This document shows positions 1 to 7,645 of a stretch of 30,119 nucleotides of DNA, piece after piece. The position numbers and the translations under genes are program-made. Source of the stretch: a virus; the IMG/VR virus record IMGVR_UViG_3300025671_000338, positions 1 through 30,119 of that record; one strand, written 5' to 3'. The notes under the pieces were generated by a model, which was given only the letters and a program-made list of their open reading frames with translations, ran no database searches and was not told the DNA's origin. Positions within the stretch are counted from its first letter, which is position 1; every line of letters starts with the position of its first letter.

Positions 1-1
1 G

Positions 2-619
<618 letters not shown>

Positions 620-621
620 TT

Positions 622-807
622 ATGGCTTACACTGGACTGACTATCACGACTAAGGTTCATAGCGCAACCTTGTCGTCTCATTGCATCCCTGCTTATCCTG
701 AGTATAATACTGGCACCACGTTTGATGCTTCTTTTTATACTGCCCGTCGTGCTTCTAACGACGAGCTTGTTGGTGATACGATTACTTATTCTGTCACTAC
801 TCCTTGA
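622..807 (+). CDS. Small hypothetical protein downstream of psbA (61 aa)
   Basis: ATG lies 2 nt after the psbA stop, so the gene is probably translated from the same message. The 61-residue product is rich in Thr, Ser and Tyr, has no membrane segment or Cys-pair motif and looks beta-prone (MAYTGLTITTKV..., ending DTITYSVTTP). I do not recognise the family. Tight coupling to psbA and the following terminator at 857 make it the last gene of the psbA transcript. The coding call rests on an open frame, an adjacent start and compact packing; the function is unknown. Confidence 0.7.
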   Translation: MAYTGLTITTKVHSATLSSHCIPAYPEYNTGTTFDASFYTARRASNDELVGDTITYSVTTP

Positions 808-854
808 CAGAGGGAATTACCTATAAACCACTTCCATAACTGTCACACCACTTC

Positions 855-883
855 TTGCACGGGGTGCTTTTTTATTGTATAAT
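855..883 (+). promoter_or_regulatory. Sigma70-like promoter overlapping a terminator stem
   Basis: TTGCAC (855-860), a 17-nt spacer and a perfect TATAAT (878-883). The -35 is a partial match (3 of 6). It points at the two-gene unit starting at 907. The -35 hexamer shares bases with the 5' arm of the terminator hairpin at 857-867. Confidence 0.6.
857..873 (+). terminator. Rho-independent terminator after the psbA unit
   Basis: GCAC-GGG-GTGC hairpin (857-867) followed directly by six T (868-873). The stem is short but GC-rich, and its position after the 61-codon gene suits the end of the psbA transcript. Confidence 0.6.
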
Positions 884-906
884 ACTCTTATAGTCAATCA
901 AGAACC

Positions 907-1335
907 ATGACCTACGAAGCAACTGTCCAATTCAAGTTTGATGCTACTTACACTCATGATTATAATCGCGGGTTTGCATCTCACCTTGGCGATGATGACT
1001 TCCTACCTGAAGAACATTACCTGATCACTGCACCCGCTGCTGACCTCAACTGCAAGCAATATTTCAAACTGTTTGAGAAGTTTATGCTCTGTGTAGGTAT
1101 GAGTCCCAAATCTATTCGCAGTGGTGCTATGTCGTTGGTCTTCAATGATATGGTGCTTGAAGAAGAGCAGCGTAAGGTCTGTAACGAGTATGATCTAACC
1201 ATGAATGAAGATCTCCATGATAAGTTCAAAGAATGGAAGAAACTTGATACAGCATTTGAACACCATAAAGAGAATGTTGTAAGTGAACCCAAGATTAAAG
1301 GTGAGTGGGTAGATAGTGCTGATGGAGTAGCATGA
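907..1335 (+). CDS. Hypothetical protein (142 aa)
   Basis: An acidic 142-residue soluble protein with Asp/Glu-rich stretches (SHLGDDDFLPEEHY, MVLEEEQRKV) and a helical C-terminal half (HDKFKEWKKLDTAFEHHKEN). It has no membrane segment or catalytic motif I can name. The start ATG is 24 nt after the TATAAT at 878-883 with only a weak ribosome-binding sequence, so this is the first gene of its transcript. The stop overlaps the next start in an ATGA, which indicates translational coupling with the 99-residue gene. The family is not recognised. Confidence 0.85.
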   Translation: MTYEATVQFKFDATYTHDYNRGFASHLGDDDFLPEEHYLITAPAADLNCKQYFKLFEKFMLCVGMSPKSIRSGAMSLVFNDMVLEEEQRKVCNEYDLTMNEDLHDKFKEWKKLDTAFEHHKENVVSEPKIKGEWVDSADGVA

Positions 1336-1631
1336 TGAACTGGTGGGATTATTGGATTGGTCATTGTTGGATGACAGGGTGGCAGAGTATCCGTCGTAAC
1401 TTCCGTATGTGGGCAGATCTCATAGGATCAAACTATGAGGACTATGCTCTACCAAGAACAGTAGATGATCCAGAACAAGAATGTCTTGAATGGTTTTGGG
1501 TTGGACTAAATGTAGATGACACATATTCTAAAGAGTTCCTGGAGTATCTGATGCAAATGTTAGAAGACATTAAGTTAGGTAAGGTGGAGACATATCCTAT
1601 GGATGAAGTTATGGACCAAGTAAAGAAGTAA
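1332..1631 (+). CDS. Hypothetical Trp-rich protein (99 aa)
   Basis: Coupled to the preceding gene by an ATGA overlap. The first third is unusually rich in Trp and other aromatics (MMNWWDYWIGHCWMTGWQSI), then an acidic, helical C-terminal half follows (EFLEYLMQMLEDIKLGK). The N-terminal region could be an amphipathic or membrane-associated helix, but Arg residues soon after (RRNFR) argue against a clean membrane span. The function is unknown. It and its partner form a two-gene cassette between psbA and the capsid gene. Confidence 0.8.
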   Translation: MMNWWDYWIGHCWMTGWQSIRRNFRMWADLIGSNYEDYALPRTVDDPEQECLEWFWVGLNVDDTYSKEFLEYLMQMLEDIKLGKVETYPMDEVMDQVKK

Positions 1632-1648
1632 CTGTTTCTTTTAATTAA

Positions 1649-1719
1649 TTCGTACGTTCAACCCATTGGGTCGCATGTTGCCTAGTCATGGAACGGGGGC
1701 TAGGTTTATTTTGTACGAA
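1649..1719 (+). ncRNA. Candidate three-way-junction RNA element or phage RNA polymerase promoter before the capsid unit
   Basis: TTCGTAC (1649-1655) pairs perfectly with GTACGAA (1713-1719). Inside are a hairpin ACCC-ATT-GGGT (1661-1671) and a hairpin CCTAG/CTAGG (1681-1685 with 1700-1704) with a 14-nt loop, followed by a T-rich run. The AACCCATTGGGTC core (1660-1672) recurs with one change at 26626-26638 after terL, again inside an enclosing stem. A T7-like phage is expected to have a polymerase promoter before the capsid gene, so a phage promoter is the main alternative. Confidence 0.45.
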
Positions 1720-1721
1720 CT

Positions 1722-1823
1722 ATGTCTATTAATCTCATTCGTTTCCTTGATAATCAGCGCCGCCGTGCTGAGCGTTATCGTGTTGATACGCTCCGCTATC
1801 GTGGTGTTGAATACAAGAAGTGA
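1722..1823 (+). CDS. Very small basic protein (33 aa), candidate
   Basis: ATG at 1722 opens a 33-codon frame (MSINLIRFLDNQRRRAER, then a tail ending LRYRGVEYKK) and stops with TGA at 1821. It is Arg-rich. The tail resembles the Y-R-G-x-x-Y signature of small cyanobacterial DUF4278-type proteins, which is a similarity by eye only. It starts 3 nt after the structured element at 1649-1719, which could act as its leader. No Shine-Dalgarno sequence is seen. The 3' end overlaps the tRNA-like hairpin at 1818-1862. It is in the gap between the psbA-side genes and the capsid gene. It could be a chance frame, but the basic, compact composition favours a real peptide. Confidence 0.5.
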   Translation: MSINLIRFLDNQRRRAERYRVDTLRYRGVEYKK

Positions 1824-1862
1824 TCTGGTGACTTTGGGGAGGTTCGATTCCTCCCTTCACTT
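1818..1862 (+). ncRNA. tRNA-like T-arm plus acceptor-like stem (remnant or mimic)
   Basis: GGAGG-TTCGATT-CCTCC (1838-1854) is a canonical tRNA T-arm including the GGTTCGATTCC box. It is enclosed by AAGTGA (1818-1823) pairing with TCACTT (1857-1862). Only 14 nt separate the two 5' strands, so no D-arm or anticodon arm fits between them. D-loop-like sequence (TTGGTTAGAGC) lies just after it at 1864-1874. It is not a normal tRNA gene; a tRNA remnant, attachment-site-like fragment or tRNA mimic are all possible. Confidence 0.4.
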
Positions 1863-1875
1863 ATTGGTTAGAGCC

Positions 1876-1906
1876 GGTACGCCGATACCTCTGACCGTCT
1901 AGACGG
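1876..1906 (+). other. Two small hairpins in the capsid leader
   Basis: GGTA-CGCCGA-TACC (1876-1889) and the palindrome CCGTCTAGACGG (1895-1906). With the tRNA-like element before them and the 16-base palindrome after them they fill the gap of about 160 bases between the 33-codon ORF and the capsid gene. No gene is seen here. Confidence 0.5.
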
Positions 1907-1934
1907 CTGGAAAGACAGCAATACAAATTAAATA

Positions 1935-1950
1935 CTCTGAACGTTCAGAG
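1935..1950. promoter_or_regulatory. Perfect 16-base palindrome 31 bases before the capsid start
   Basis: CTCTGAACGTTCAGAG is fully self-complementary. It lies 30 bases upstream of the capsid ATG (1981), in an AT-rich leader that has no Shine-Dalgarno sequence. It could be an operator, an RNA stem that stabilises or exposes the capsid ribosome site, or a processing site. Confidence 0.6.
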
Positions 1951-1980
1951 AGTCGATTCTTATTTACTCTCTTTTTAACA

Positions 1981-3006
1981 ATGGCTGATACTATTATCAC
2001 TCCTGGTGGCTCGCTTAATAGCGTGCCCTCTACTATTGCTCTGTCCCAAGGCTACAACGATGGTAGCACGACAGGCAAATACGCCACTTACCTGAAACTG
2101 TTTAGTGGCGAGATGATCAAGGCTTATGAGTCTGCCTGCATCGCTAAGGATACTGTCCAGAACCGTACCCTGCGTAACGGTAAGTCTCTGCAGTTCATCT
2201 ACACCGGTCGTATGACCGCTGGTTACCATACCCCTGGTACTCCTATCCTGGGTAGTGGTGATCCCCCGGTTGCTGAGAAGACCATCCTGATGGATGACCT
2301 CCTCGTGTCCTCCGCCTTCCTGTATGATCTCGACGAGACCCTGGCTCACTACAGCCTGCGTTCTGAGATCTCTGCTAAGATCGGTCATGCTCTGGCTGAA
2401 GCTTACGACAAGAAGATCTTCCGTGTGATCGCTAAGGCTGCTCGCACCGCTCATCCTATCACTGCTGCTCCTGGTCCTGAGCCCGGCGGTTCTGTGATCA
2501 ACCTGGGTGCCGGTAACGAGTTCAATGCTCAAGCTCTGGTTGACGGCTTCTTCGAAGCTGCTTCCATCCTTGATGAAAAGAATGTGCCCCGTCAGGGTCG
2601 TACCGCTGTGCTGTCTCCTCGTCAGTACTATGCACTCGTGTCTCAAGTTGACACCAACATCCTGAACCGTGACTTCGGTAACACCTCTGGTAGCCTCACC
2701 TCTGGTGAAGGTCTCTATGAGATTGCCGGTATTTCTATTCGTCGTTCTAACAACCTGCCCTTCATGGCTGGTACTGTTGCTCGTGTCGATGGTGAGAACA
2801 ACGATTACAGCGGTGACTTCTCTTCCAGCTGTGGTCTGATCTACGGTCGTGATGCTGCTGGTGTTGTCCAAGGCATCGGTCCTTCTGTCCAAACCACTGG
2901 TGGCGATGTGAAGACCATGTATCAGGGTGACATCATCGTTGGTCGCCTTGCAATGGGCGCTGATTGGCTGAACCCTGCTGCTGCTATTGAACTGCAAGCA
3001 GCTTGA
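1981..3006 (+). CDS. Major capsid protein, T7 gp10-like
   Basis: A 341-residue protein of the T7/cyanopodovirus capsid family (HK97 fold), about the size of T7 gp10A (345). Features that fit are the N-terminal Thr/Ser-rich arm (GSTTGKYATYLKLFSGEM), the NRTLRNGKSLQF stretch, and the central ILMDDLLVSSAFLYDLDETLAHYSLRS-type spine written here in part only. The C-terminal half ends QGDIIVGRLAMGADWLNP followed by an Ala-rich tail. It would assemble the icosahedral head around DNA. Codon use is visibly more biased to C-ending codons than in its neighbours, as expected for the most abundant virion protein. Start: the ATG at 1981 follows a leader with a palindrome and no ribosome binding sequence. 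No portal or scaffold gene is in the window; they should lie upstream. Confidence 0.96.
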   Translation: MADTIITPGGSLNSVPSTIALSQGYNDGSTTGKYATYLKLFSGEMIKAYESACIAKDTVQNRTLRNGKSLQFIYTGRMTAGYHTPGTPILGSGDPPVAEKTILMDDLLVSSAFLYDLDETLAHYSLRSEISAKIGHALAEAYDKKIFRVIAKAARTAHPITAAPGPEPGGSVINLGAGNEFNAQALVDGFFEAASILDEKNVPRQGRTAVLSPRQYYALVSQVDTNILNRDFGNTSGSLTSGEGLYEIAGISIRRSNNLPFMAGTVARVDGENNDYSGDFSSSCGLIYGRDAAGVVQGIGPSVQTTGGDVKTMYQGDIIVGRLAMGADWLNPAAAIELQAA

Positions 3007-3024
3007 TAACTAAAGGAGAACACT

Positions 3025-3204
3025 ATGTCTTTGACTCCTGGTACTCAACAATATTGTACCATTGAGGCAGCACGAGGCATTGGTGGTGTGGAGTCTATCA
3101 CTCAAGATGGCTCCACTCCTGTAGAGTATGGTCGCACTGCGGCTGACTCCCAATGGACTGAGGTTGCTTCACTTGGTGCTGAAATCCCTGATCAAGGTTC
3201 GTAA
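3025..3204 (+). CDS. Small hypothetical protein after the capsid gene (59 aa)
   Basis: ATG at 3025 is preceded by a strong ribosome binding site, AAAGGAGAA (3012-3020), one of the few clear ones in the window, and the frame runs to TAA at 3202. The product begins MSLTPGTQQYCTIEAARG and is acidic and Gly/Ser/Thr-rich with one Cys. The position directly after the capsid gene and before a strong terminator suggests co-expression with capsid, so it may be a minor head or decoration protein. That is inference from position only; I recognise no family. Confidence 0.75.
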   Translation: MSLTPGTQQYCTIEAARGIGGVESITQDGSTPVEYGRTAADSQWTEVASLGAEIPDQGS

Positions 3205-3209
3205 TTATT

Positions 3210-3425
3210 ATGGCTAATCCTACTACCGCTGCTGGCGATAATGGTGTCTCTGGAGCTACCTCTGGTATCTCTGGTGGTAACACTGCTATCCGCAATTCTG
3301 TGGCTAAAACTTCTCAAGGTTTCGGTTCTGCTGTTGCAGCTTCGACTGTGTACAGCGAGACCAAGAACCTTCGTTTTGCTTATCATCCGGTTGAGGCAGA
3401 TTCTCCTGCCCGCAGCCGTGCTTGA
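3210..3425 (+). CDS. Small Gly/Ser/Ala-rich protein (71 aa)
   Basis: Starts 5 nt after the previous stop and ends 8 nt before the terminator stem at 3434. The sequence is low-complexity and flexible in its first half (repeated Gly-Ser-Ala-Thr, for example SGATSGISGGNTAI), then has a more ordered tail (ETKNLRFAYHPVEADSPARSR). There is no membrane segment. As the last gene of the capsid transcript it may be a structural or head-associated protein, unproven. Codon use resembles the capsid gene. Confidence 0.75.
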   Translation: MANPTTAAGDNGVSGATSGISGGNTAIRNSVAKTSQGFGSAVAASTVYSETKNLRFAYHPVEADSPARSRA

Positions 3426-3433
3426 TTTTTATG

Positions 3434-3457
3434 GGGACCTTCGGGTCCCTTTTTTTT
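3434..3457 (+). terminator. Strong Rho-independent terminator after the capsid unit
   Basis: GGGACC-TTCG-GGTCCC (3434-3449) followed by eight T (3450-3457). A UUCG tetraloop on a 6-bp GC-rich stem is a very stable terminator. It would separate high capsid expression from the lower-dose tail genes starting at 3483. Confidence 0.93.
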
Positions 3458-3463
3458 AACTTT

Positions 3464-3483
3464 TTATTGAGAATGATAATCAA
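3464..3483. promoter_or_regulatory. Fur-box-like site overlapping the tail tube A start
   Basis: TTATTGAGAATGATAATCAA ends on the A of the ATG at 3483. Positions 3469-3487 match the classical E. coli Fur consensus (GATAATGATAATCATTATC) at 15 of 19 bases by my count. A related sequence is at 27909-27928 (17 of 20 identical). Function is unknown and chance similarity is possible in AT-rich DNA. Confidence 0.35.
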
Positions 3484-4103
3484 TGGCAACTCCAACTACA
3501 TTTGATACTGATACCGAACTATCCAGTGTGAACTCAATCTTGGGTGCCATTGGTCAATCCCCAGTTACAACACTGGACTACACCAACCCTGAGATTTCCT
3601 TTGTTAAGCATCTTCTTGACGAGGCTAACACTGATGTACAGAATGAAGGGTGGGTGTTCAACCGTGAACTACACTACCCATTTGTTCCTAATTCCAACAA
3701 TCAGATTGTTATTCCCAATAACATCTTGAGGATGGACATCTATGAGAATGACATCTATAGAAGCTCAAACGTTATCAAGCGTGACGGTAAACTATACGAT
3801 AAAGAAAAACATTCTTACGAATTTACTAATAAAATATCTGCAGATATTGTGTGGAAGTTTCCCTTTGAGGATCTACCTAGTGTCTTTAAGCGTTACATTA
3901 CCTATCGTGCTGCTGTACGTGCTGCTACTCAACAAGTAGGCAATCCTCAACTCGCTGCCATGTTGGCTCAACAGGAAGCCTATTCTCGTGCTGCATGTAT
4001 GGAGTATGAATGTGAACAAGGTGATTACAGTATGTTTGGGACTCCAGCTAACACAGCATACCGCCCGTATCAACCATACCAAACACTCAGTAGGTTAGCA
4101 TGA
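3483..4103 (+). CDS. Tail tubular protein A, T7 gp11-like
   Basis: A 206-residue protein close to T7 gp11 (196), the gatekeeper ring joining the portal to the tail nozzle. Characteristic features are the N-terminal helix that starts ELSSVNSILGAIGQSPVTTL, then the EANTDVQNEGWVFN segment, a central beta region (NNQIVIPNNILRMD), the FKRYITYRAAVRAA helix and a long C-terminal helix with Gln/Ala (AAMLAQQEAY). It would act in the short tail as the first adaptor ring. Its start follows the capsid terminator by 25 bases, so transcription must read through or restart there. The stop overlaps the gp12-like start (ATGA at 4100-4103), which suggests translational coupling of the two tube proteins. Confidence 0.95.
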   Translation: MATPTTFDTDTELSSVNSILGAIGQSPVTTLDYTNPEISFVKHLLDEANTDVQNEGWVFNRELHYPFVPNSNNQIVIPNNILRMDIYENDIYRSSNVIKRDGKLYDKEKHSYEFTNKISADIVWKFPFEDLPSVFKRYITYRAAVRAATQQVGNPQLAAMLAQQEAYSRAACMEYECEQGDYSMFGTPANTAYRPYQPYQTLSRLA

Positions 4104-7100
4104 CAAGTATCACTCAAAAGATTCCTAACTTTGTTGGTGGTATTTCCCAACAACCTGACGAACTTGTTAACACAGGTAGTGTTAAAGATTTGGTTAATGG
4201 TGTTCCTGACATTAAAGGTATCCTGAGTAAAAGACCTGGTTCTAAACTTGTCGATACTTTGTCTACGCATGTTGAAGGTACGTGGCATCATTATTTTAGA
4301 GATGGCAATGAGCAGTACTTTATGCGTGTTCGTCGTAACGGACATATAGATGTTTGGGATGCTTTAACTGGTAAGCCTCGTCTTGTTCGTTACAGCAGCA
4401 ACCCTGTAGATTTTGATGGGTTGAGTAATACAGAACCTGATGGGTATTATCAAACAACCTGGAATGACAATACGACACCACCTGATGTTTTAACTATCAC
4501 TGGTATTAGCAGCACAGATCAAGCTAATGATTTTTTCTGGGTGTGGGAAGGTAATTCTCCAGACACTGCTTCTGAAACTTTAACTGGTACATCCTGGGGT
4601 GATGCTGAAGGTGTATCTATTTATAACGGAGATCGTATCTTCTTCTACCACAGGGTTACAGATGCTGGAGTTACAGAGACTGGTTTCACAGTTGAAAGAA
4701 TCAGGGGTTCTTTACCTATTTGTCTTGAGTGTGACATCACTGCATTTAAAGCAGCTCAAGATAATGTTTATGCTGCGTCACGAGCTCTTACACAGATTGG
4801 TGTTGACATTGAAAAGGTTGAACTAGACCTTCAAGACACAACACTAACACCAACAGAAATTGCTGCTCTTGAATTAAAAAAGAGTCAGCTTGAAGCTCAG
4901 ATTCCTGGTGCTGTGTCAACATACAACAGTGCACTAGCTACTTACGGTCCTCTTGCTGAAGATTGTGGTGTTTTTGCTGCTGGTTATTCTACTGACTCTG
5001 TACCAACTTGCAGTACAACTAACGTGATTCCTTACTTGGCTCACGAGAACGACCATGAGTTACAACTAACAACCATCAACGACTACACCTTTGTAACCAA
5101 CAGAGAAGTAGTTACAAACATGGACAGTGGTTCTACAGAAGGATCAGGTTCTGTTGACTATCCGTACGAAGCCTTCTTGTATCTTAACCAGCTTCAAGCT
5201 GACACTGTGTACACTGTACGGTGGTGGGATGAAGATGATACTGTTGTAAACTCAACTTACAAACAAGCATCGGCTATTGCTCTTAGGTATACAACGTATG
5301 GCGATTCAGCGGCTTGTTCTGCTGCTACGTATAACGAAGTACATACCGATGCTGCATCAGGAATTACTTTTAGGTTGACTGTTACAAGGCAGACCGTTCC
5401 CGAAGCGGAACCTGATGGAAATGATGCTTTTGATTGTGCCTGGCAAGCAAGTGTGTCTTTGATCGCTACTGATCCTAGTAAAAATTCTGGTACTGATACT
5501 CCTGATATAACTATTAGTGCTTTAGATAGACCTTGGGTTATCTATGTTTCTGCTGAGCGTGATTACACCACAACTGCTGACTACACGATCACTGCTGGTC
5601 CTTATGTGACGGGTACTGATCAACTCAATCCTGAAACTATTTTACAAGACCTGTTAGGGGCTGTTGAAAGTTATGATGACACAGTATCACCTACTGCTTA
5701 CACAGCTGGTACGGGTTTCTTAGCTTTAAATACAGTAGATAATCCTGATACTGCAGAAGACGAGACCGACACGCTTATACAAGCAGAAATTATCGGTAAC
5801 GGTATCTTCCTTAGATCACGTGAACCTTTCGTTATTGATACCCCTGGTACACAGCTTATCACTGTAATCAACGGTGAAGTCAACAACGCTTCACTGCTAC
5901 CAACTCAATGTAAAGATGGTTATGTCGTAAAGGTAAACAACAGCTTTACCGAAGAAGATGACTACTATGTTAAATTTGTTTCTAAACTATCTGCCGACTC
6001 TAGTGCTGGTGTATGGGAAGAAACAGTTAAACCTGGTCTTCTAACTAGGTTTGACTACACCACGATGCCACACCAGATCAGGCGTTTGTCGGATCTTACA
6101 TTTGAAGTAGCACCTATTGATTGGGCAAACAGAGAGGTTGGTGATAATGTCACTAACCCTAAACCTAGTTTTGTAGGTAACAAGATCAATAAAACTATGT
6201 TCTTTAGGAACAGGTTTGTGTTCTTAAGTGGTGAGAATGTTGTAATGTCTCGCCCTAATGAGTACTTCAATATATGGGCATTCACTGCACAAACTGTTTC
6301 AGATGCAGATCCGATTGACCTGTTAGCCTCCAGTACATTCCCATCTATTCTGTACGATGGTTTGTCTACATCTGCTGGTCTACTGGTGATGTCAAACAAC
6401 CAACAGTTCCTTGTTGTGACAGACACTACAGATGTGTTCAGTCCTAGAACTGCAATGATCAAGAACATTGGTCAGTATAAGTACAACACTAAAGTTAGAC
6501 CTGTTCACATGGGTCAGACCGTTGGATTCTTAAATGATGCAGGTTATCGTAGTAGATTCTTTGAATTGATTCCTAGTCGTGACTTTGACTATCAAGCAGT
6601 TGAAACTAGCAAACCTGTTGACCAGTTAATCCCTAGTAATGTATCTTTGATTGCTGATTCTAAGGATGATAACATGCTAGCATTAGCTGTTAAACAAGAT
6701 ACTTCTGGTACAGTAGAGGAGGGTGCAGAGAACCCTACACTTACATTAGATGATACCTCTAGGTTTGTTTGGATCTATCGTTACTTCACTCAAGGTGATC
6801 GTAGGATTCAATCTGCATGGTTTAAATGGAAACTAACTGGTAACATCCTTTACCAAGGTATTATGGATGATAAGTACTATGCTGTTTTGACTATTGCTAC
6901 TGGTGATGCTACTACACCTTATGTGGTAACACTACAATCATTTGACTTGAAGTTAGACAGACAAAGTTATCTTATTAATGTCACAAGTGATGATATGCGT
7001 GAGTTTGATTATCAAGTTCACATGGATAACTACACTATGATTCTACCGTCAGCTATGACGTATGATTCAGTTACAGATACAACCAGTTGGAGACTACCAC

Positions 7101-7645
7101 TTGGCTTTAATGGACCTGAGACTGTCGTTGCTTATGAGTTAGAACTACAAGCTAATGAAGGTTATAATGCTTCTGGACGCTATACTGAACTGACTACATC
7201 ATACTCATCTGGTGGTATTGATGCTACAGCACCAGGTGACTGGACAAATAACCATGTATTATGTGGTTATAACTTTGAGTTCCTTGTACAGATGCCTACA
7301 TTCTATCCCACTAAACAGGTTACACAAGAGAGCGTCAGGTCTGATACACGTGGTTCATTGATTCTACATCGTTGTCACTTTAATTTTGATAGCACTGGTG
7401 TTTGTGAGTTTACAGTTAACAGAAAAGGCAGAGATCCTTATACTGTTCAACTAGAGCAAACATTACAGGATGGCTATGTAGCTGATCATCCTGCTGTTGA
7501 AACCAATGTTGAACATACTGTACCTTTATATGACAGGAACACTAACGTAGATATTACACTTAAATCTAAATACCCTACACCTACTAATCTGATCTCTGCA
7601 GATTGGGAGGGAGATTATAATCCTAAATTCTACAAACGTGTCTAA
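4100..7645 (+). CDS. Tail tubular protein B (nozzle), T7 gp12-like, enlarged
   Basis: 1181 residues, much longer than T7 gp12 (about 794). The N-terminus (ITQKIPNFVGGISQQPDE, then ILSKRPGSKLVDTL) is the classic nozzle start. The central block containing RNRFVFLSGENVVMSRPNEY and the C-terminal block containing FVWIYRYFTQGDRRIQSAWFKW are also typical of the family. It forms the hexameric nozzle below the gp11 ring that holds fibres and gates DNA. The extra length lies mainly between about residues 200 and 600. It includes a helical, coiled-coil-like stretch at about 212-290 (VELDLQDTTLTPTEIAALEL) and beta-rich Thr/Asp-rich segments. Its ATG overlaps the previous stop, and its last 8 bases overlap the next gene, which uses GTG. 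Confidence 0.95.
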   Translation: MTSITQKIPNFVGGISQQPDELVNTGSVKDLVNGVPDIKGILSKRPGSKLVDTLSTHVEGTWHHYFRDGNEQYFMRVRRNGHIDVWDALTGKPRLVRYSSNPVDFDGLSNTEPDGYYQTTWNDNTTPPDVLTITGISSTDQANDFFWVWEGNSPDTASETLTGTSWGDAEGVSIYNGDRIFFYHRVTDAGVTETGFTVERIRGSLPICLECDITAFKAAQDNVYAASRALTQIGVDIEKVELDLQDTTLTPTEIAALELKKSQLEAQIPGAVSTYNSALATYGPLAEDCGVFAAGYSTDSVPTCSTTNVIPYLAHENDHELQLTTINDYTFVTNREVVTNMDSGSTEGSGSVDYPYEAFLYLNQLQADTVYTVRWWDEDDTVVNSTYKQASAIALRYTTYGDSAACSAATYNEVHTDAASGITFRLTVTRQTVPEAEPDGNDAFDCAWQASVSLIATDPSKNSGTDTPDITISALDRPWVIYVSAERDYTTTADYTITAGPYVTGTDQLNPETILQDLLGAVESYDDTVSPTAYTAGTGFLALNTVDNPDTAEDETDTLIQAEIIGNGIFLRSREPFVIDTPGTQLITVINGEVNNASLLPTQCKDGYVVKVNNSFTEEDDYYVKFVSKLSADSSAGVWEETVKPGLLTRFDYTTMPHQIRRLSDLTFEVAPIDWANREVGDNVTNPKPSFVGNKINKTMFFRNRFVFLSGENVVMSRPNEYFNIWAFTAQTVSDADPIDLLASSTFPSILYDGLSTSAGLLVMSNNQQFLVVTDTTDVFSPRTAMIKNIGQYKYNTKVRPVHMGQTVGFLNDAGYRSRFFELIPSRDFDYQAVETSKPVDQLIPSNVSLIADSKDDNMLALAVKQDTSGTVEEGAENPTLTLDDTSRFVWIYRYFTQGDRRIQSAWFKWKLTGNILYQGIMDDKYYAVLTIATGDATTPYVVTLQSFDLKLDRQSYLINVTSDDMREFDYQVHMDNYTMILPSAMTYDSVTDTTSWRLPLGFNGPETVVAYELELQANEGYNASGRYTELTTSYSSGGIDATAPGDWTNNHVLCGYNFEFLVQMPTFYPTKQVTQESVRSDTRGSLILHRCHFNFDSTGVCEFTVNRKGRDPYTVQLEQTLQDGYVADHPAVETNVEHTVPLYDRNTNVDITLKSKYPTPTNLISADWEGDYNPKFYKRV

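Noticed and set aside
1818-1862. A true tRNA gene
   Set aside because: No D-arm, anticodon arm or full 7-bp acceptor stem can be placed in the right order, so it is reported only as tRNA-like.
1666-1902. 78-codon frame with TTG start in the capsid leader
   Set aside because: It runs through the hairpins and the tRNA-like element. The 33-codon ATG frame at 1722 in another frame looks more protein-like.
1975-2997. 340-codon open frame antisense to the capsid gene
   Set aside because: It mirrors the capsid gene almost exactly. Strong codon bias in a highly expressed gene removes stops from the opposite strand; the translation is Thr/Ser/Arg-rich without recognisable domains and has no start signal.
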